DNA of 38,361 nucleotides, taken from assembly GCA_028712845.1 (NCBI GenBank), contig JAQTPO010000001.1:1-38361 (forward strand). The letters run 5' to 3'. A program made the translations under genes and the position numbers. Shown here piece after piece: positions 8,881-17,616 of the stretch. Each line of letters starts with the position of its first letter. Positions within the stretch are counted from its first letter, which is position 1. Origin of the DNA: Dehalococcoidales bacterium (GTDB lineage: Bacteria; Chloroflexota; Dehalococcoidia; Dehalococcoidales; Fen-1064). A model generated the notes under the pieces. The model saw only the letters and a program-made list of their open reading frames with translations, made no database searches and was not told the origin of the DNA.

Positions 8881-9681
8881 ATGAGATTAAAGGGGAAGGT
8901 TGCTTTAGTTACCGGGGCTGGGCAAATCGCCGGATGGAAAGACAAAGTTGGCCATGGGCGTGCCGTAGCAGTTTTATTCGCACAGGAAGGTGCCCGCGTA
9001 GTGGTAGCAGATATCGTTCGCGAGTCTGCCGAGGAAACCGTTGAAATAATCAAGAAAAACGGTGGTGAAGCAATTGCTGTTCAAGGCGATGTGACAAAGG
9101 AGTCCGATGCCAAAAGAATGGTTGAGACAGCGGTGTCACAGTATGGTAGGCTGGATATACTGGATAACAACGTAGGTTTTTCTATGAATCGAAACGTTGT
9201 TGATATGAGCGAAGAGGAATGGGATCGTATAATGGCGGGGAACTTGAAAGGGACATTTTTGATGTGTAAGCATGCGATTCCTGCGATGCTGAAGGGCGGG
9301 GGGGGCTCTATTATCAACATAGGATCGACTCAGTGGCTGGATGCTCAACCTGGAAGATCTGCTTATGGCACTGCAAAAGCGGGGATCATATATCTTACAA
9401 AATGCATGGCAATTGAGTATGCTCCCCACATCCGGGTAAATTGCGTTACACCAGGCTTGGTCGACACTGCACAAATGTCCAGCGTTGCTACGCCAGATGG
9501 GATGAAGGCCCGGTTAGCACGAATTCCCCTTGGTCGCTTCGGAAGAGCTGAGGAAATGGCTCAGGCAGTGCTCTTTTTTGCTTCCGAGGAGTCATCGTCA
9601 TGGGTTACAGGCCAGGTATTGGCAGTTGATGGAGGGGTATCAGCAGGGCAACCTGCCTTCCAAAAATATGTTCCAAAATAA
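8881..9681 (+). CDS. short-chain dehydrogenase/reductase with an enlarged glycine loop
   Basis: NAD(P)-dependent alcohol/ketone oxidoreductase of the classical SDR family (266 aa, Rossmann fold, cytosolic). The catalytic tetrad is visible: Asn121 (GNLKGTF), Ser149 (NIGST), Tyr162 and Lys166 (SAYGTAKAG). The cofactor loop is unusual: the usual TGxxxGxG is stretched to TGAGQ...GHGRA by about nine extra residues (IAGWKDKV). This is seen in some SDR subgroups but is not standard. NNAG is replaced by NNVG. Asp44 after the second strand (VVAD) suggests NAD rather than NADP. It lies 92 bases after the aldolase and 22 before DctP, in the same direction, so it is probably co-transcribed. Confidence 0.88.
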   Translation: MRLKGKVALVTGAGQIAGWKDKVGHGRAVAVLFAQEGARVVVADIVRESAEETVEIIKKNGGEAIAVQGDVTKESDAKRMVETAVSQYGRLDILDNNVGFSMNRNVVDMSEEEWDRIMAGNLKGTFLMCKHAIPAMLKGGGGSIINIGSTQWLDAQPGRSAYGTAKAGIIYLTKCMAIEYAPHIRVNCVTPGLVDTAQMSSVATPDGMKARLARIPLGRFGRAEEMAQAVLFFASEESSSWVTGQVLAVDGGVSAGQPAFQKYVPK

Positions 9682-9703
9682 AACAGATTAAAGGCGGTGA
9701 ACT

Positions 9704-10849
9704 GTGGTTAAGAGAACATTAATAATCGTGTTATTATCATGTCTATTGGTATTTGGTGTTGGATGTAATCAACCAACCACGCAAGCCACGACAACTGTAA
9801 CAACTACAACGACTCAATTACCGTCAGTGCAAAAAATTGAATGGCGTGTGCAATCTTTCGTGCCAGAAGGCTTCATATATTATGAGGCATTGAAAGAAGT
9901 CGCGGATGTCACTGCTGCAATGACTGATGGGCGTCTCAAGATTAATCATTTCCCGGGTGGAGTGATAGCTGGATGGGGCGATATCATGACTTCGGTCAGC
10001 AAAGGAGTACTGGATGGCAGTCTTGTCCCCATCGGTGAAGGTGAGGGGGTATTGGGAAAAGCCGCTGTCATCATGACAGGTGGTACGGCCGGTCTCATGT
10101 TGCCCGATGAAGCCAATGTCTGGATGAACTCTGTCGGCATGCAGTTAGCCCAGAAACTGTATGATAAGAAGGGCTACAACATTCATGTTGTCGGGCCGGC
10201 AGCTTTCCAGTTGCCTGAATTGGCAGGATGGTTTACCCAACCGGCAACTACACTTGATATCTATAAAGGAATGCGGCTTCGTACCTCCGGCTATTGGGGA
10301 GACGTACTTGTAAAATTGGGGGCGAGCATCGTAAATATCCCGGGAGGGGAGCTTTACGAAGCTATGAAACGAGGCATCATAGACGCTTTTGAGTATTCCT
10401 CACCATCTGCAGACTGGGCGGCTGGTTTCCACGAGCTCGGCTTCTATGCCCATGGTCCTGGTTTTCATCAGCCCTCCGATACCTATCCTCTTAATGTGAA
10501 TACACGCCAGTGGAATAAGCTCTCGCCTGACCTCAAAGCGATACTTGAAAGTGCTACAGCCGCAACTGCCTTACGTATGCAAGCTCGTTGGGCGAATAAA
10601 GATGCTGAAGCGCTTGAAAAAATGAGTCAATACGGCATCAAGTTCATAACCATACCTGATGATATTCAAAAGAAAGTCATGCAAATGTTAAATCAGATGT
10701 GGGATGCACAGGCGGCAAAAGATGCGGATTTCAAGGAAGTACTTGAGGCGCAGCGGAAGTTTTTATATGAATATCGCGGCTTAAAAGAATACGTCTGGCC
10801 TGATTATACGATTTTGGGCGGTTCTAACATAAAGCAATACGGGCAATAA
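9704..10849 (+). CDS. dctP: TRAP transporter substrate-binding lipoprotein DctP
   Basis: Extracytoplasmic solute receptor of a TRAP (tripartite ATP-independent periplasmic) carboxylate importer. The 20-residue signal peptide ends at Cys21 (VFGVGC), giving a lipid anchor, followed by a Thr/Gln-rich linker (about 22-40) and a DctP-type domain of about 330 residues. The domain includes a GMRLRTSGYWG segment, equivalent to the conserved substrate-carboxylate Arg region of the family. A lipoprotein rather than a free periplasmic receptor fits a monoderm organism. GTG 9704 follows AAGGCGGTGA. The substrate should be an organic acid; the neighbouring genes suggest the compound degraded by this cluster. 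Confidence 0.9.
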   Translation: MVKRTLIIVLLSCLLVFGVGCNQPTTQATTTVTTTTTQLPSVQKIEWRVQSFVPEGFIYYEALKEVADVTAAMTDGRLKINHFPGGVIAGWGDIMTSVSKGVLDGSLVPIGEGEGVLGKAAVIMTGGTAGLMLPDEANVWMNSVGMQLAQKLYDKKGYNIHVVGPAAFQLPELAGWFTQPATTLDIYKGMRLRTSGYWGDVLVKLGASIVNIPGGELYEAMKRGIIDAFEYSSPSADWAAGFHELGFYAHGPGFHQPSDTYPLNVNTRQWNKLSPDLKAILESATAATALRMQARWANKDAEALEKMSQYGIKFITIPDDIQKKVMQMLNQMWDAQAAKDADFKEVLEAQRKFLYEYRGLKEYVWPDYTILGGSNIKQYGQ

Positions 10850-10861
10850 AATAATATTAAC

Positions 10862-10894
10862 AATCGGATTGGCGCTAAGCGCCAATCCGATTTT
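10862..10894 (+). terminator. perfect 14-bp hairpin between dctP and dctQ
   Basis: AATCGGATTGGCGC pairs perfectly with GCGCCAATCCGATT across a three-base TAA loop, followed by TTTT. Placed between the receptor gene and the membrane-subunit genes, it is probably a partial terminator or 3'-end stabiliser that lets DctP be made in excess over DctQM. Confidence 0.8.
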
Positions 10895-10931
10895 AGTTAC
10901 TGTAGTTCAACTGAGAAGGAAGGGGTTCTGG

Positions 10932-11447
10932 ATGAGTATGTTGAGAGGCGCCCTGAAAGCATTTGACACCATCTCAGAATGGAGTGCTAAATCAGTTGCG
11001 TGGTTTCTGCCATGTATCATCGCTGTAATATGCTACGATACATTTGCGAGATATTTGTTTAATAGCCCCACAATATTTGCATATGACACTAGCTATATGT
11101 TATCGGGGGCACTGATGGTAGGGGGTATGGCATATGTTACTGTGCAAGAAAGACACGTAAGAGTGGATGTCATCTACAATTACTTATCTCCAAAGGTTAA
11201 GCTAATTATCAATGCCTTGCTTGCGTTTCTATTCTATTTGCCCTTGGCCTTCATTACTGTGATTGTCTCTGCTAACGAGGCCTGGCGGGCATGGCTTGCG
11301 CAAGAGTATATTCTGCGCAACTACTGGAATCCGCCAGCCTATCCATTAAAAGGATGGATGGTATTAATGTTCACCTTGTTCTTCCTTGCCGGCGTTTGTT
11401 GGTTTATACGCACTTTGGCTTTGCTGATAAGCGGTAAAAAGATATGA
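10932..11447 (+). CDS. dctQ: TRAP transporter small membrane subunit DctQ
   Basis: Four-helix small permease subunit (171 aa). Hydrophobic helices lie near the start (SVAWFLPCIIAVICY), in the middle (YMLSGALMVGGMAYVTV and INALLAFLFYLPLAFITV) and at the end (WMVLMFTLFFLAGVCWFI). The motif around VQERHVRVDVIY is typical of DctQ. ATG 10932 is chosen because GAAGGAAGGGG is just upstream; a longer frame starting at TTG 10869 would begin inside the hairpin. It overlaps dctM by four bases (ATGA), so the two are translationally coupled. Confidence 0.88.
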   Translation: MSMLRGALKAFDTISEWSAKSVAWFLPCIIAVICYDTFARYLFNSPTIFAYDTSYMLSGALMVGGMAYVTVQERHVRVDVIYNYLSPKVKLIINALLAFLFYLPLAFITVIVSANEAWRAWLAQEYILRNYWNPPAYPLKGWMVLMFTLFFLAGVCWFIRTLALLISGKKI

Positions 11448-12784
11448 TGGATATAAGCCCAACTGCCGCTGCTTTGTTGATGTTTGTCGGGTTACTTTTA
11501 GGACTCGCAACAGGTTTTCCACTAGGTCTTGTGCTGTGGGGGGTAGGTTTATTAATTGGTTTTCTCGCATGGGGACCCCAGGTATTTGAAATGAGTTACG
11601 CGCGTATTTGGGGGACAATGACGGAATATGTGTTCCTCGCCGGGCCCCTGTTCATTTTCATGGGTATGATGGTAGAGAAATCTGGGATAGCCGAAAACGT
11701 GTTTGAGTCGTTGTATATCACCTTGGGCAAGTTCAGAGGTGGTCTTGCAATTGCTACTATATTACTCGGAACTATTCTCGCCGCCTGTGTGGGTGTCATC
11801 GCTGCTTCAGTAACCATGCTTGGTCTGATAGCTCTTCCTCCCATGCTCAAGCGTGGTTACAGCAAGGAAGTAGCTACCTCAGCCTGTTGTGCAAGTGGCG
11901 TATTGGGCATCCTGATACCTCCTAGCATAATGCTCGTTTTATATGGTCCTATAGCCAACGTTTCAGTAGGAAGACTGTTCATGGCTGCCTTCATGCCTGG
12001 TTTTCTACTTTCCTTTTTGTATTGTATATATATCGCAATTAGGGCTTATCTCAGGCCTAATGAGTGTCCTGTCATATCGAATGAAGAGGCTGCGGTACCT
12101 TTGCGTAAAAAGCTCTATCTATTGACCACCTCGATAATCCCACCGCTTTTCCTTATCGTCGCAGTGCTGGGCACAATCTTTCTCGGGATAGCAGCACCTA
12201 CAGAAGCAGCAGCCGTGGGTGCCCTTGCCGCCACTCTTTTAGCATTTACCCATCGTTCCCTCAATTTTAAGGTTTTAAAAGAAACATGCTTCCACGCGAT
12301 GAAAGTCTTCTGTATGATAATAATCGTAGTGTTCGGAGCTTCGATATTTAGTGGCATTTTCATGGCCTTAAACTGTGGAACTGTGGTGAGAGACTTTGTT
12401 GTTGCGGCACCATTCGGGAAATGGGGCATATTCTTTATCATCATGGTTATTATCTTCATTTTGGGGATGTTCATTGACTGGTTAGGTATTGTGATGATAT
12501 TAGTCCCGGTGGTCACGCCAATAGCCGATGCGCTAGGTTTTGACCGTTTGTGGTTCTCCATGATGATTATTGTAAACCTTCAGATGTCTTTCTTAAGCCC
12601 TCCCTTCGCATGGGCAATTTTCATCATTAAGGGCATAGCTAGCCAGGAAATGGGAATAACCACTAACGATATAATCAAAGGGGTCATTCCATATATAGTC
12701 ATTATATTGTTTATGCTCCTGTTAATGAGCATATGGCCTCAGATAATCCTGTGGCTACCTAATATGATGATACGGACATTATAA
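11444..12784 (+). CDS. dctM: TRAP transporter large membrane subunit DctM
   Basis: Large permease subunit (446 aa, about 12 membrane helices), driving ion-coupled uptake of the acid delivered by DctP. Family signatures include FMGMMVEKSGIAENVF, GVIAASVTMLGLIALPPML, GVLGILIPPSIMLVLYG and the C-terminal FIDWLGIVMILVPVVTPIA. Length is normal. Start codon overlaps the dctQ stop. The next gene (FrhB-like) begins 42 bases downstream with its own GGGGG ribosome site, so the operon may continue. Confidence 0.93.
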   Translation: MMDISPTAAALLMFVGLLLGLATGFPLGLVLWGVGLLIGFLAWGPQVFEMSYARIWGTMTEYVFLAGPLFIFMGMMVEKSGIAENVFESLYITLGKFRGGLAIATILLGTILAACVGVIAASVTMLGLIALPPMLKRGYSKEVATSACCASGVLGILIPPSIMLVLYGPIANVSVGRLFMAAFMPGFLLSFLYCIYIAIRAYLRPNECPVISNEEAAVPLRKKLYLLTTSIIPPLFLIVAVLGTIFLGIAAPTEAAAVGALAATLLAFTHRSLNFKVLKETCFHAMKVFCMIIIVVFGASIFSGIFMALNCGTVVRDFVVAAPFGKWGIFFIIMVIIFILGMFIDWLGIVMILVPVVTPIADALGFDRLWFSMMIIVNLQMSFLSPPFAWAIFIIKGIASQEMGITTNDIIKGVIPYIVIILFMLLLMSIWPQIILWLPNMMIRTL

Positions 12785-12826
12785 AAAAACTCAAGAAACG
12801 AAGTGATATAGCAAAAAGGGGGATGT

Positions 12827-13939
12827 ATGGCTACTGAAGTTGGCGGCAGTAGGAGTTTATTGGATGAGGTCATTGAGGCGGGGCTGTGCACCTACTGCGG
12901 CGCCTGTTCCGGCGGCTGTCCTTACCTCGTCCCTTATAAAGGCCGGATTGCCCTCCTGGATAACTGCACCCGGGACGAAGGGCAATGCTACGGCTACTGC
13001 CCGCGGACATATGTGGACATGAACGCCCTCAGCCAGCAGGTCTTCGGCGTGCCCTACGGCGGGGAAGAACTGGGCACCGTCAAAGAAGTCTTGATTGCAC
13101 GAGCGACCGGCAAACGGATTAAAGAGAAGGCGCAGTACGGCGGCACGGTGACGGCACTGATGTCCCTGGCGCTGGCGGAGGGGCTCATCGACGGCGCCAT
13201 CCTGACCAAAACCGGTGCGGACAAGGCGGCGAGCGCCTTCCTGGCCGGCAGCGCCGCCGAGGTGCTGCAGGGTGCCGGCTCCAACTACCTGGCCTGCCCG
13301 GTCCTAGAGACCTATAACCGCACCCCTAAAGACAGCCACCGCAAGCTGGGCATTGTCGGTGTGCCGTGCCAGGTGATTGCGTTGAGCAAAATGAAAAAGA
13401 AACCGCTGGAGAACCGCCCCGGCATCAATAACGTCAGGCTGGTGGTGGGGCTCTTCTGCACCTGGGCGCTCTCTCCCGACGGATTTTACAAATTCCTGAA
13501 AGAGAACCTCGACCTGCCGAAGGTGACTCGGTTCGATATCCCGCCGCCGCCCGCCAAGCGGTTCGACGCTTACATCGGTGCCGAGCGGAAATCGTTCCCG
13601 CTGGAACAAATCCGGCAATACACCATGCCCACCTGCGCCTATTGTCTGGACATGACCGCCGAGTTTGCCGATATCTCGGTCGGCTCGGTTGAGGGCATCG
13701 AAGGTTGGAACACGGTCATCGTCCGCACTAAAGTCGGCGCGGAACTAATGGAAATAGCCAAGAAAAAGAAAAAGCTTGAGATTGACAAGCTGCCCGCCCA
13801 GAACCTCGCCCACCTCAAAGAGGCGGCCTTACTCAAGAAGAAGCGGGCATTAAATGAGATTATCAAGCGCAGTGGTGACAAAAATAATCTGCTTTATCTT
13901 GGTTTACCGCCGCGTGTGGTTAAAAGCTTATTAGGCTAG
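12827..13939 (+). CDS. FrhB/FdhB-family iron-sulfur flavoprotein (F420 hydrogenase/dehydrogenase beta-like)
   Basis: Electron-transfer flavoprotein of the family that includes F420-reducing hydrogenase beta subunit (370 aa). The N-terminus carries a cluster-binding set Cys21, 24, 27, 31 and a second group Cys47, 54, 58. The FrhB N-domain (QYGGTVTAL) and C-domain (GVPCQVIAL, CAYCLDMTAEFADISVGS) follow. It lies directly before iorAB, so it probably passes electrons between the oxidoreductase's ferredoxin and another carrier; the use of F420 itself is not established by sequence. The gene is markedly GC-rich compared with dctM before it, except for its last hundred bases, which suggests a different origin. 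Confidence 0.88.
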   Translation: MATEVGGSRSLLDEVIEAGLCTYCGACSGGCPYLVPYKGRIALLDNCTRDEGQCYGYCPRTYVDMNALSQQVFGVPYGGEELGTVKEVLIARATGKRIKEKAQYGGTVTALMSLALAEGLIDGAILTKTGADKAASAFLAGSAAEVLQGAGSNYLACPVLETYNRTPKDSHRKLGIVGVPCQVIALSKMKKKPLENRPGINNVRLVVGLFCTWALSPDGFYKFLKENLDLPKVTRFDIPPPPAKRFDAYIGAERKSFPLEQIRQYTMPTCAYCLDMTAEFADISVGSVEGIEGWNTVIVRTKVGAELMEIAKKKKKLEIDKLPAQNLAHLKEAALLKKKRALNEIIKRSGDKNNLLYLGLPPRVVKSLLG

Positions 13940-13977
13940 ATTGAAAATACAATACATAGTTAACGAGGTGAATTGAT

Positions 13978-15918
13978 ATGGCAAATATTGATAAGGATGC
14001 CCCCGGAAGCACCCAGCTGCTGATGGGCAACGAAGCGATTGCCCGCGGGGCGCTGGAGGCAGGAGTTAGATTTGCCTCGGGCTATCCGGGAACGCCATCT
14101 TCAGAGATTATAGACAGCTTAGCCCCAATAGGCAAGCAGACGGGAGTTTATGTTGAGTGGTCGGTAAATGAGATGGTAGCACTTGAGGCAGCCGCTGGCG
14201 CTTCATTTGCCGGACTCAGAGCCATTACTTCTATGAAGGAAAATGGTTTCAATGTCGTTTCTGACTTTGTGGCAACTCTCATTCTAAGCGGCATAGGCAA
14301 AGGTGGCTTAGTATTAGTAGTATGTGATGATCCCGGAGCTTTTTATAGTGCTGTTGATCAAGATACGCGTCCGGCCGCTAAATGGCTGGATGTGCCACTA
14401 CTCGAGCCGGGTACTTTCCAGGAAGCTAAAGATATGACTAAATGGTTGTTTAGCCTGGCTGAAGAGTTGGATAGTATGTGCATGCTGCGTAGTGTGACTC
14501 GTATTTCTCACTCCAGGGGCAATGTGACCTTGGGCGAATTGCCTAAAACGCAGCAAAGTAAAGCATATTTCGATCAAGTGCATGATTTGAGGAATGTTAA
14601 GCAAACTAAGTACGTAACATCTCCGGTATTGATTAACCATGCCGCTCAACATCGAAAACTGGAGAAAGCACGTGAAATATTTGAATCTTCAGAATATAAC
14701 TGGTATCAAGGCCCGGATCAGGCTGAGTTATTGATCATAACTAGCGGCAGCGGTTGGCTCCACTCTCGAAGCGTAGTGAAAGAGTTGCAGCTGGAAAAGA
14801 AAATCGGCATCCTTAAACTCGGTACTATCTGGCCTTTGCCGAATCGATTAGTAGAGAAGTGTATAAATAAATCAAATAAAGTCCTTTTTGTGGAGGAAGT
14901 CGACCCGTTTTTGGAAGGTAGCATAATGGAATTTGTTGCCGGGCTACCACCAAATGCGAGTCGTCCCATTTTCTATGGTAAGCACTCGGGTCACATAAGT
15001 TCCTGCGGAGAGCTAACTCCGAACATGATAACCGATGCTATAACAAACATATTGGGCATTGCGCTACAATCCGGAGATAATGATTACAGAGAGAAGACGA
15101 CGGCAGTATCTAAGAATTATTTACCTAATCGGGATTTTGCCTTTTGCCCCGGTTGTCCTCACCGGGCAAGCCTTTGGGCTATTAAGAATGCTCTTAAACT
15201 AGATGGACGTGAGGGGATTCTTACTGGCGATGCCGGCTGCTACGGAATGGCAGGCGGGCCTACCGGGTTTTACCAGATACGATTAGGTTATTGTATGGGT
15301 GCTAACGGCGGAATGGCTACGGGATTAGGTAGCTTGGAGAAGTTTGGTTTCAGCCAACCAGTGTTGGCGATGTGTGGAGATGGCACATTTTACCATGCCA
15401 CAATTCCCTCACTGATAAACGGCGTTTGGAATAAATCAAACTATATTCAAATTATTCTTGAAAATAATACCACTGCCATGACTGGTTTTCAGCCCCATGC
15501 TGGAGTCGGAAGAATCGCTATGGGAGATGAAGGTGCAATTGTGGAATTGGAGGCTTTGTGCCGCTCGATAGGAGCACACGTAGAGGTGTGCGATCCGTTT
15601 GCCATCAAAAGTACCACTGAGACTCTATTAAAAATGATGGGTGAAGGCAATGGTGTTAAAGTAGTAATCATGCGCCGCGAGTGTGAGTTAATAAGAGGAA
15701 GGAAAGAGAAACATCCTTATAAAGTGTTTGTCGACACAACTAAGTGCATAGGAGAAGATTGCGGTTGCAACAGGCTCTGCACTCGGGTGTTTCGCTGCCC
15801 GGGGCTGTCTTGGGATCGGGAAAATGGCAAAGCAAAGATAGATGAAGTCATTTGTGCTGGCTGTGGCGTGTGTACCCAAATGTGTCCGCAGGGAGCCATC
15901 GTTAAGGAGGCAATATGA
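13978..15918 (+). CDS. iorA: indolepyruvate:ferredoxin oxidoreductase alpha subunit
   Basis: Large subunit of an IorAB-type 2-oxoacid:ferredoxin oxidoreductase, which decarboxylates aryl- or branched 2-oxoacids to acyl-CoA while reducing ferredoxin. In order: the pyrimidine-binding domain (GYPGTPSSE, about 35-43), a transketolase-C-like domain, the TPP domain (CPGCPHRAS near 390, CGDGTF near 465, ENNTTAMTG) and a C-terminal two-cluster ferredoxin domain (about 590-640; CIGEDCGCNRLC and CAGCGVCTQMCP). Length (646 aa) is normal. Start ATG follows GAGGTGA. It overlaps iorB by four bases. The first roughly 100 bases share the GC-rich style of the preceding gene, then composition shifts to AT-rich. 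Some IorA homologues act on other acids, so the substrate is open. Confidence 0.93.
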   Translation: MANIDKDAPGSTQLLMGNEAIARGALEAGVRFASGYPGTPSSEIIDSLAPIGKQTGVYVEWSVNEMVALEAAAGASFAGLRAITSMKENGFNVVSDFVATLILSGIGKGGLVLVVCDDPGAFYSAVDQDTRPAAKWLDVPLLEPGTFQEAKDMTKWLFSLAEELDSMCMLRSVTRISHSRGNVTLGELPKTQQSKAYFDQVHDLRNVKQTKYVTSPVLINHAAQHRKLEKAREIFESSEYNWYQGPDQAELLIITSGSGWLHSRSVVKELQLEKKIGILKLGTIWPLPNRLVEKCINKSNKVLFVEEVDPFLEGSIMEFVAGLPPNASRPIFYGKHSGHISSCGELTPNMITDAITNILGIALQSGDNDYREKTTAVSKNYLPNRDFAFCPGCPHRASLWAIKNALKLDGREGILTGDAGCYGMAGGPTGFYQIRLGYCMGANGGMATGLGSLEKFGFSQPVLAMCGDGTFYHATIPSLINGVWNKSNYIQIILENNTTAMTGFQPHAGVGRIAMGDEGAIVELEALCRSIGAHVEVCDPFAIKSTTETLLKMMGEGNGVKVVIMRRECELIRGRKEKHPYKVFVDTTKCIGEDCGCNRLCTRVFRCPGLSWDRENGKAKIDEVICAGCGVCTQMCPQGAIVKEAI

Positions 15919-16541
15919 TTATAAAAGCATTAACCAAAGATCCACTCAATCTGATTATTGCTGGTGTCGGTGGGCAAGGTAATGTCGTGATGTCTCAGAT
16001 AATTGGTAATGCTTTGCTGCAGAAATCTTACCTTGTGACTATCGGAGAGACATATGGAGCATCCCAGCGAGGTGGCTCTGTCATGAGCCACCTCAGGATC
16101 TCAAGAGAATTTCAGTATAGCCCTATCATTCCTGTTGAACGTGCTGATATTATCCTTGGTATGGAACCAGTGGAAACTTTGCGAATGCTACTGAAATATG
16201 GCACTTCGAATATTGTTACTATAGTGAACCCTCGGCCTATACATTCTATAAGTGTATTAAGTGGTGATGCCGAATACCCGGACTTAAATGAGCTTATTAA
16301 TACTATTAAGAAGCTTTCGATGAAAACGTGGGTGGTTAACGCTACTGAGGAGGCGGCGAATATGGGAAATCCTGTCGTTAGCAATACAGTATTATTAGGT
16401 GCATTGATCGAGTCAAACATCCTGCCATTAGACCAGAAGGATATTGAGCCTCTGATACTTGAAAGATTCAACAAGGCGTATGAAATCAATATGAGAGCTT
16501 TTAATAGAGGAAAGGAGATTGTAAGTTTAGGTACGGCTTAA
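15915..16541 (+). CDS. iorB: indolepyruvate:ferredoxin oxidoreductase beta subunit
   Basis: Partner of IorA (208 aa), a pyruvate-ferredoxin-oxidoreductase gamma-type domain that helps bind CoA. It begins with IAGVGGQGNVVMSQIIG, the conserved Gly-rich signature, and has GETYGASQRGGSVMSHLRI, typical of IorB. The ATG overlaps the iorA stop, so the subunits are translationally coupled. A decayed relative of its C-terminal third occurs at 21867-22115. Confidence 0.93.
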   Translation: MIIKALTKDPLNLIIAGVGGQGNVVMSQIIGNALLQKSYLVTIGETYGASQRGGSVMSHLRISREFQYSPIIPVERADIILGMEPVETLRMLLKYGTSNIVTIVNPRPIHSISVLSGDAEYPDLNELINTIKKLSMKTWVVNATEEAANMGNPVVSNTVLLGALIESNILPLDQKDIEPLILERFNKAYEINMRAFNRGKEIVSLGTA

Positions 16542-16590
16542 TGAGTCCTCTGTTTATTTTAGTAACATTGAAATCGAAGGTTTGTCTATT

Positions 16591-17361
16591 ATGCTTGCCC
16601 AGTTTGATTTGAAAGGAAAAGTGGCACTTGTAACTGGTGGCAGCCGTGGTCTTGGCAAAGCGATAGCGCTGACTTTTGCAAAGGCTGGTGCTGATGTAGC
16701 TGTTGCCAGTCGAAAGCTGCCTGATCTGGAAAAAGTAGTTAAGGAAATAGAGAGCTTGGGAAAGCGAGCTTTAGCTGTTGAGCTTCATGTTGGCAGGATT
16801 GAACAAAGAGAACGAATTGAAAAGGTAGTAAAAGAGTTTGGCAGGATTGATATTCTGGTTAATAATGCCGGCACAGGTCTTCTTCATACCACGTTAATGG
16901 AGTTGGAGGAGAAAGCATGGGACGTAATTATGAATCTAAACTTGAAAGGATTATTCTTCCTCAGTCAGGCTGTGGCGAAGGAGATGAAAAAACAGGGAGG
17001 AGGAAGAATCATCAATATCGCTTCAACTGATGCCTACTGGCCTGATACTAGGGCTGGCGGAGGTGCATATGGCATAAGCAAAGCTGGTGTAGTGATGGCG
17101 ACCAAAGCTATGGCACGTGATTGGGCTCAGTACAATATCAGAGTCAATGCCGTAGCGCCAGGACCGATACACACCAGTCAACTTGAGTCACGCTTTGCGG
17201 TTGCTCCTGAAGATAAGAAAAGCACACTCGAAAGATTGCCTATGGGGCATATAGGAGAACCCGAGGAAATTGCGAATGTTGTGTTGTTCTTGGCAAGCGA
17301 TGCCTCTAGTTATGTAGTCGGCGAAACAGTTGTGGTGGATGGAGGAACTCTGCTGTATTGA
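16591..17361 (+). CDS. short-chain dehydrogenase/reductase (FabG/3-hydroxyacyl-type)
   Basis: Classical SDR oxidoreductase (256 aa), probably acting on a hydroxyacyl or cyclic alcohol intermediate. Cofactor loop TGGSRGLG (15-22), NNAG (91-94), Asn117, Ser145 (NIAST), Tyr160 and Lys164 (GAYGISKAG) are all present. The ASRK sequence after the second strand favours NADP. ATG 16591 is preferred to the TTG at 16582, which would sit only one base from the GAAGG ribosome site. It lies 49 bases after iorB; the same iorB-SDR order recurs in degenerate form at 21867-22545. Confidence 0.9.
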   Translation: MLAQFDLKGKVALVTGGSRGLGKAIALTFAKAGADVAVASRKLPDLEKVVKEIESLGKRALAVELHVGRIEQRERIEKVVKEFGRIDILVNNAGTGLLHTTLMELEEKAWDVIMNLNLKGLFFLSQAVAKEMKKQGGGRIINIASTDAYWPDTRAGGGAYGISKAGVVMATKAMARDWAQYNIRVNAVAPGPIHTSQLESRFAVAPEDKKSTLERLPMGHIGEPEEIANVVLFLASDASSYVVGETVVVDGGTLLY

Positions 17362-17616
17362 TCGAAAGCGATGTTTCTAGGCGAACCGGGGAGAATGTAT
17401 AGAATCTTGATGTAGTTTTTGAAAGAACTCCTTAGAGTAACGTCGGCAAGAGAAAAAGTGAATGCTGTGTTGTACTAAAAGAGTTCAGACCGCCTCCACG
17501 AATCAGGCTGTATTATTAAAGTAATCTTGAAACCAACCAAGTTGCCGAGGGGTTGTCGAGTACTGTAACTATGCAGATTTTGATTTTTCAATAACATAAG
17601 AATAAAGGAGAATCTA

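Noticed and set aside
10869..10931. Upstream TTG start for dctQ
   Set aside because: It lies within the hairpin and has no ribosome site; ATG 10932 has one.
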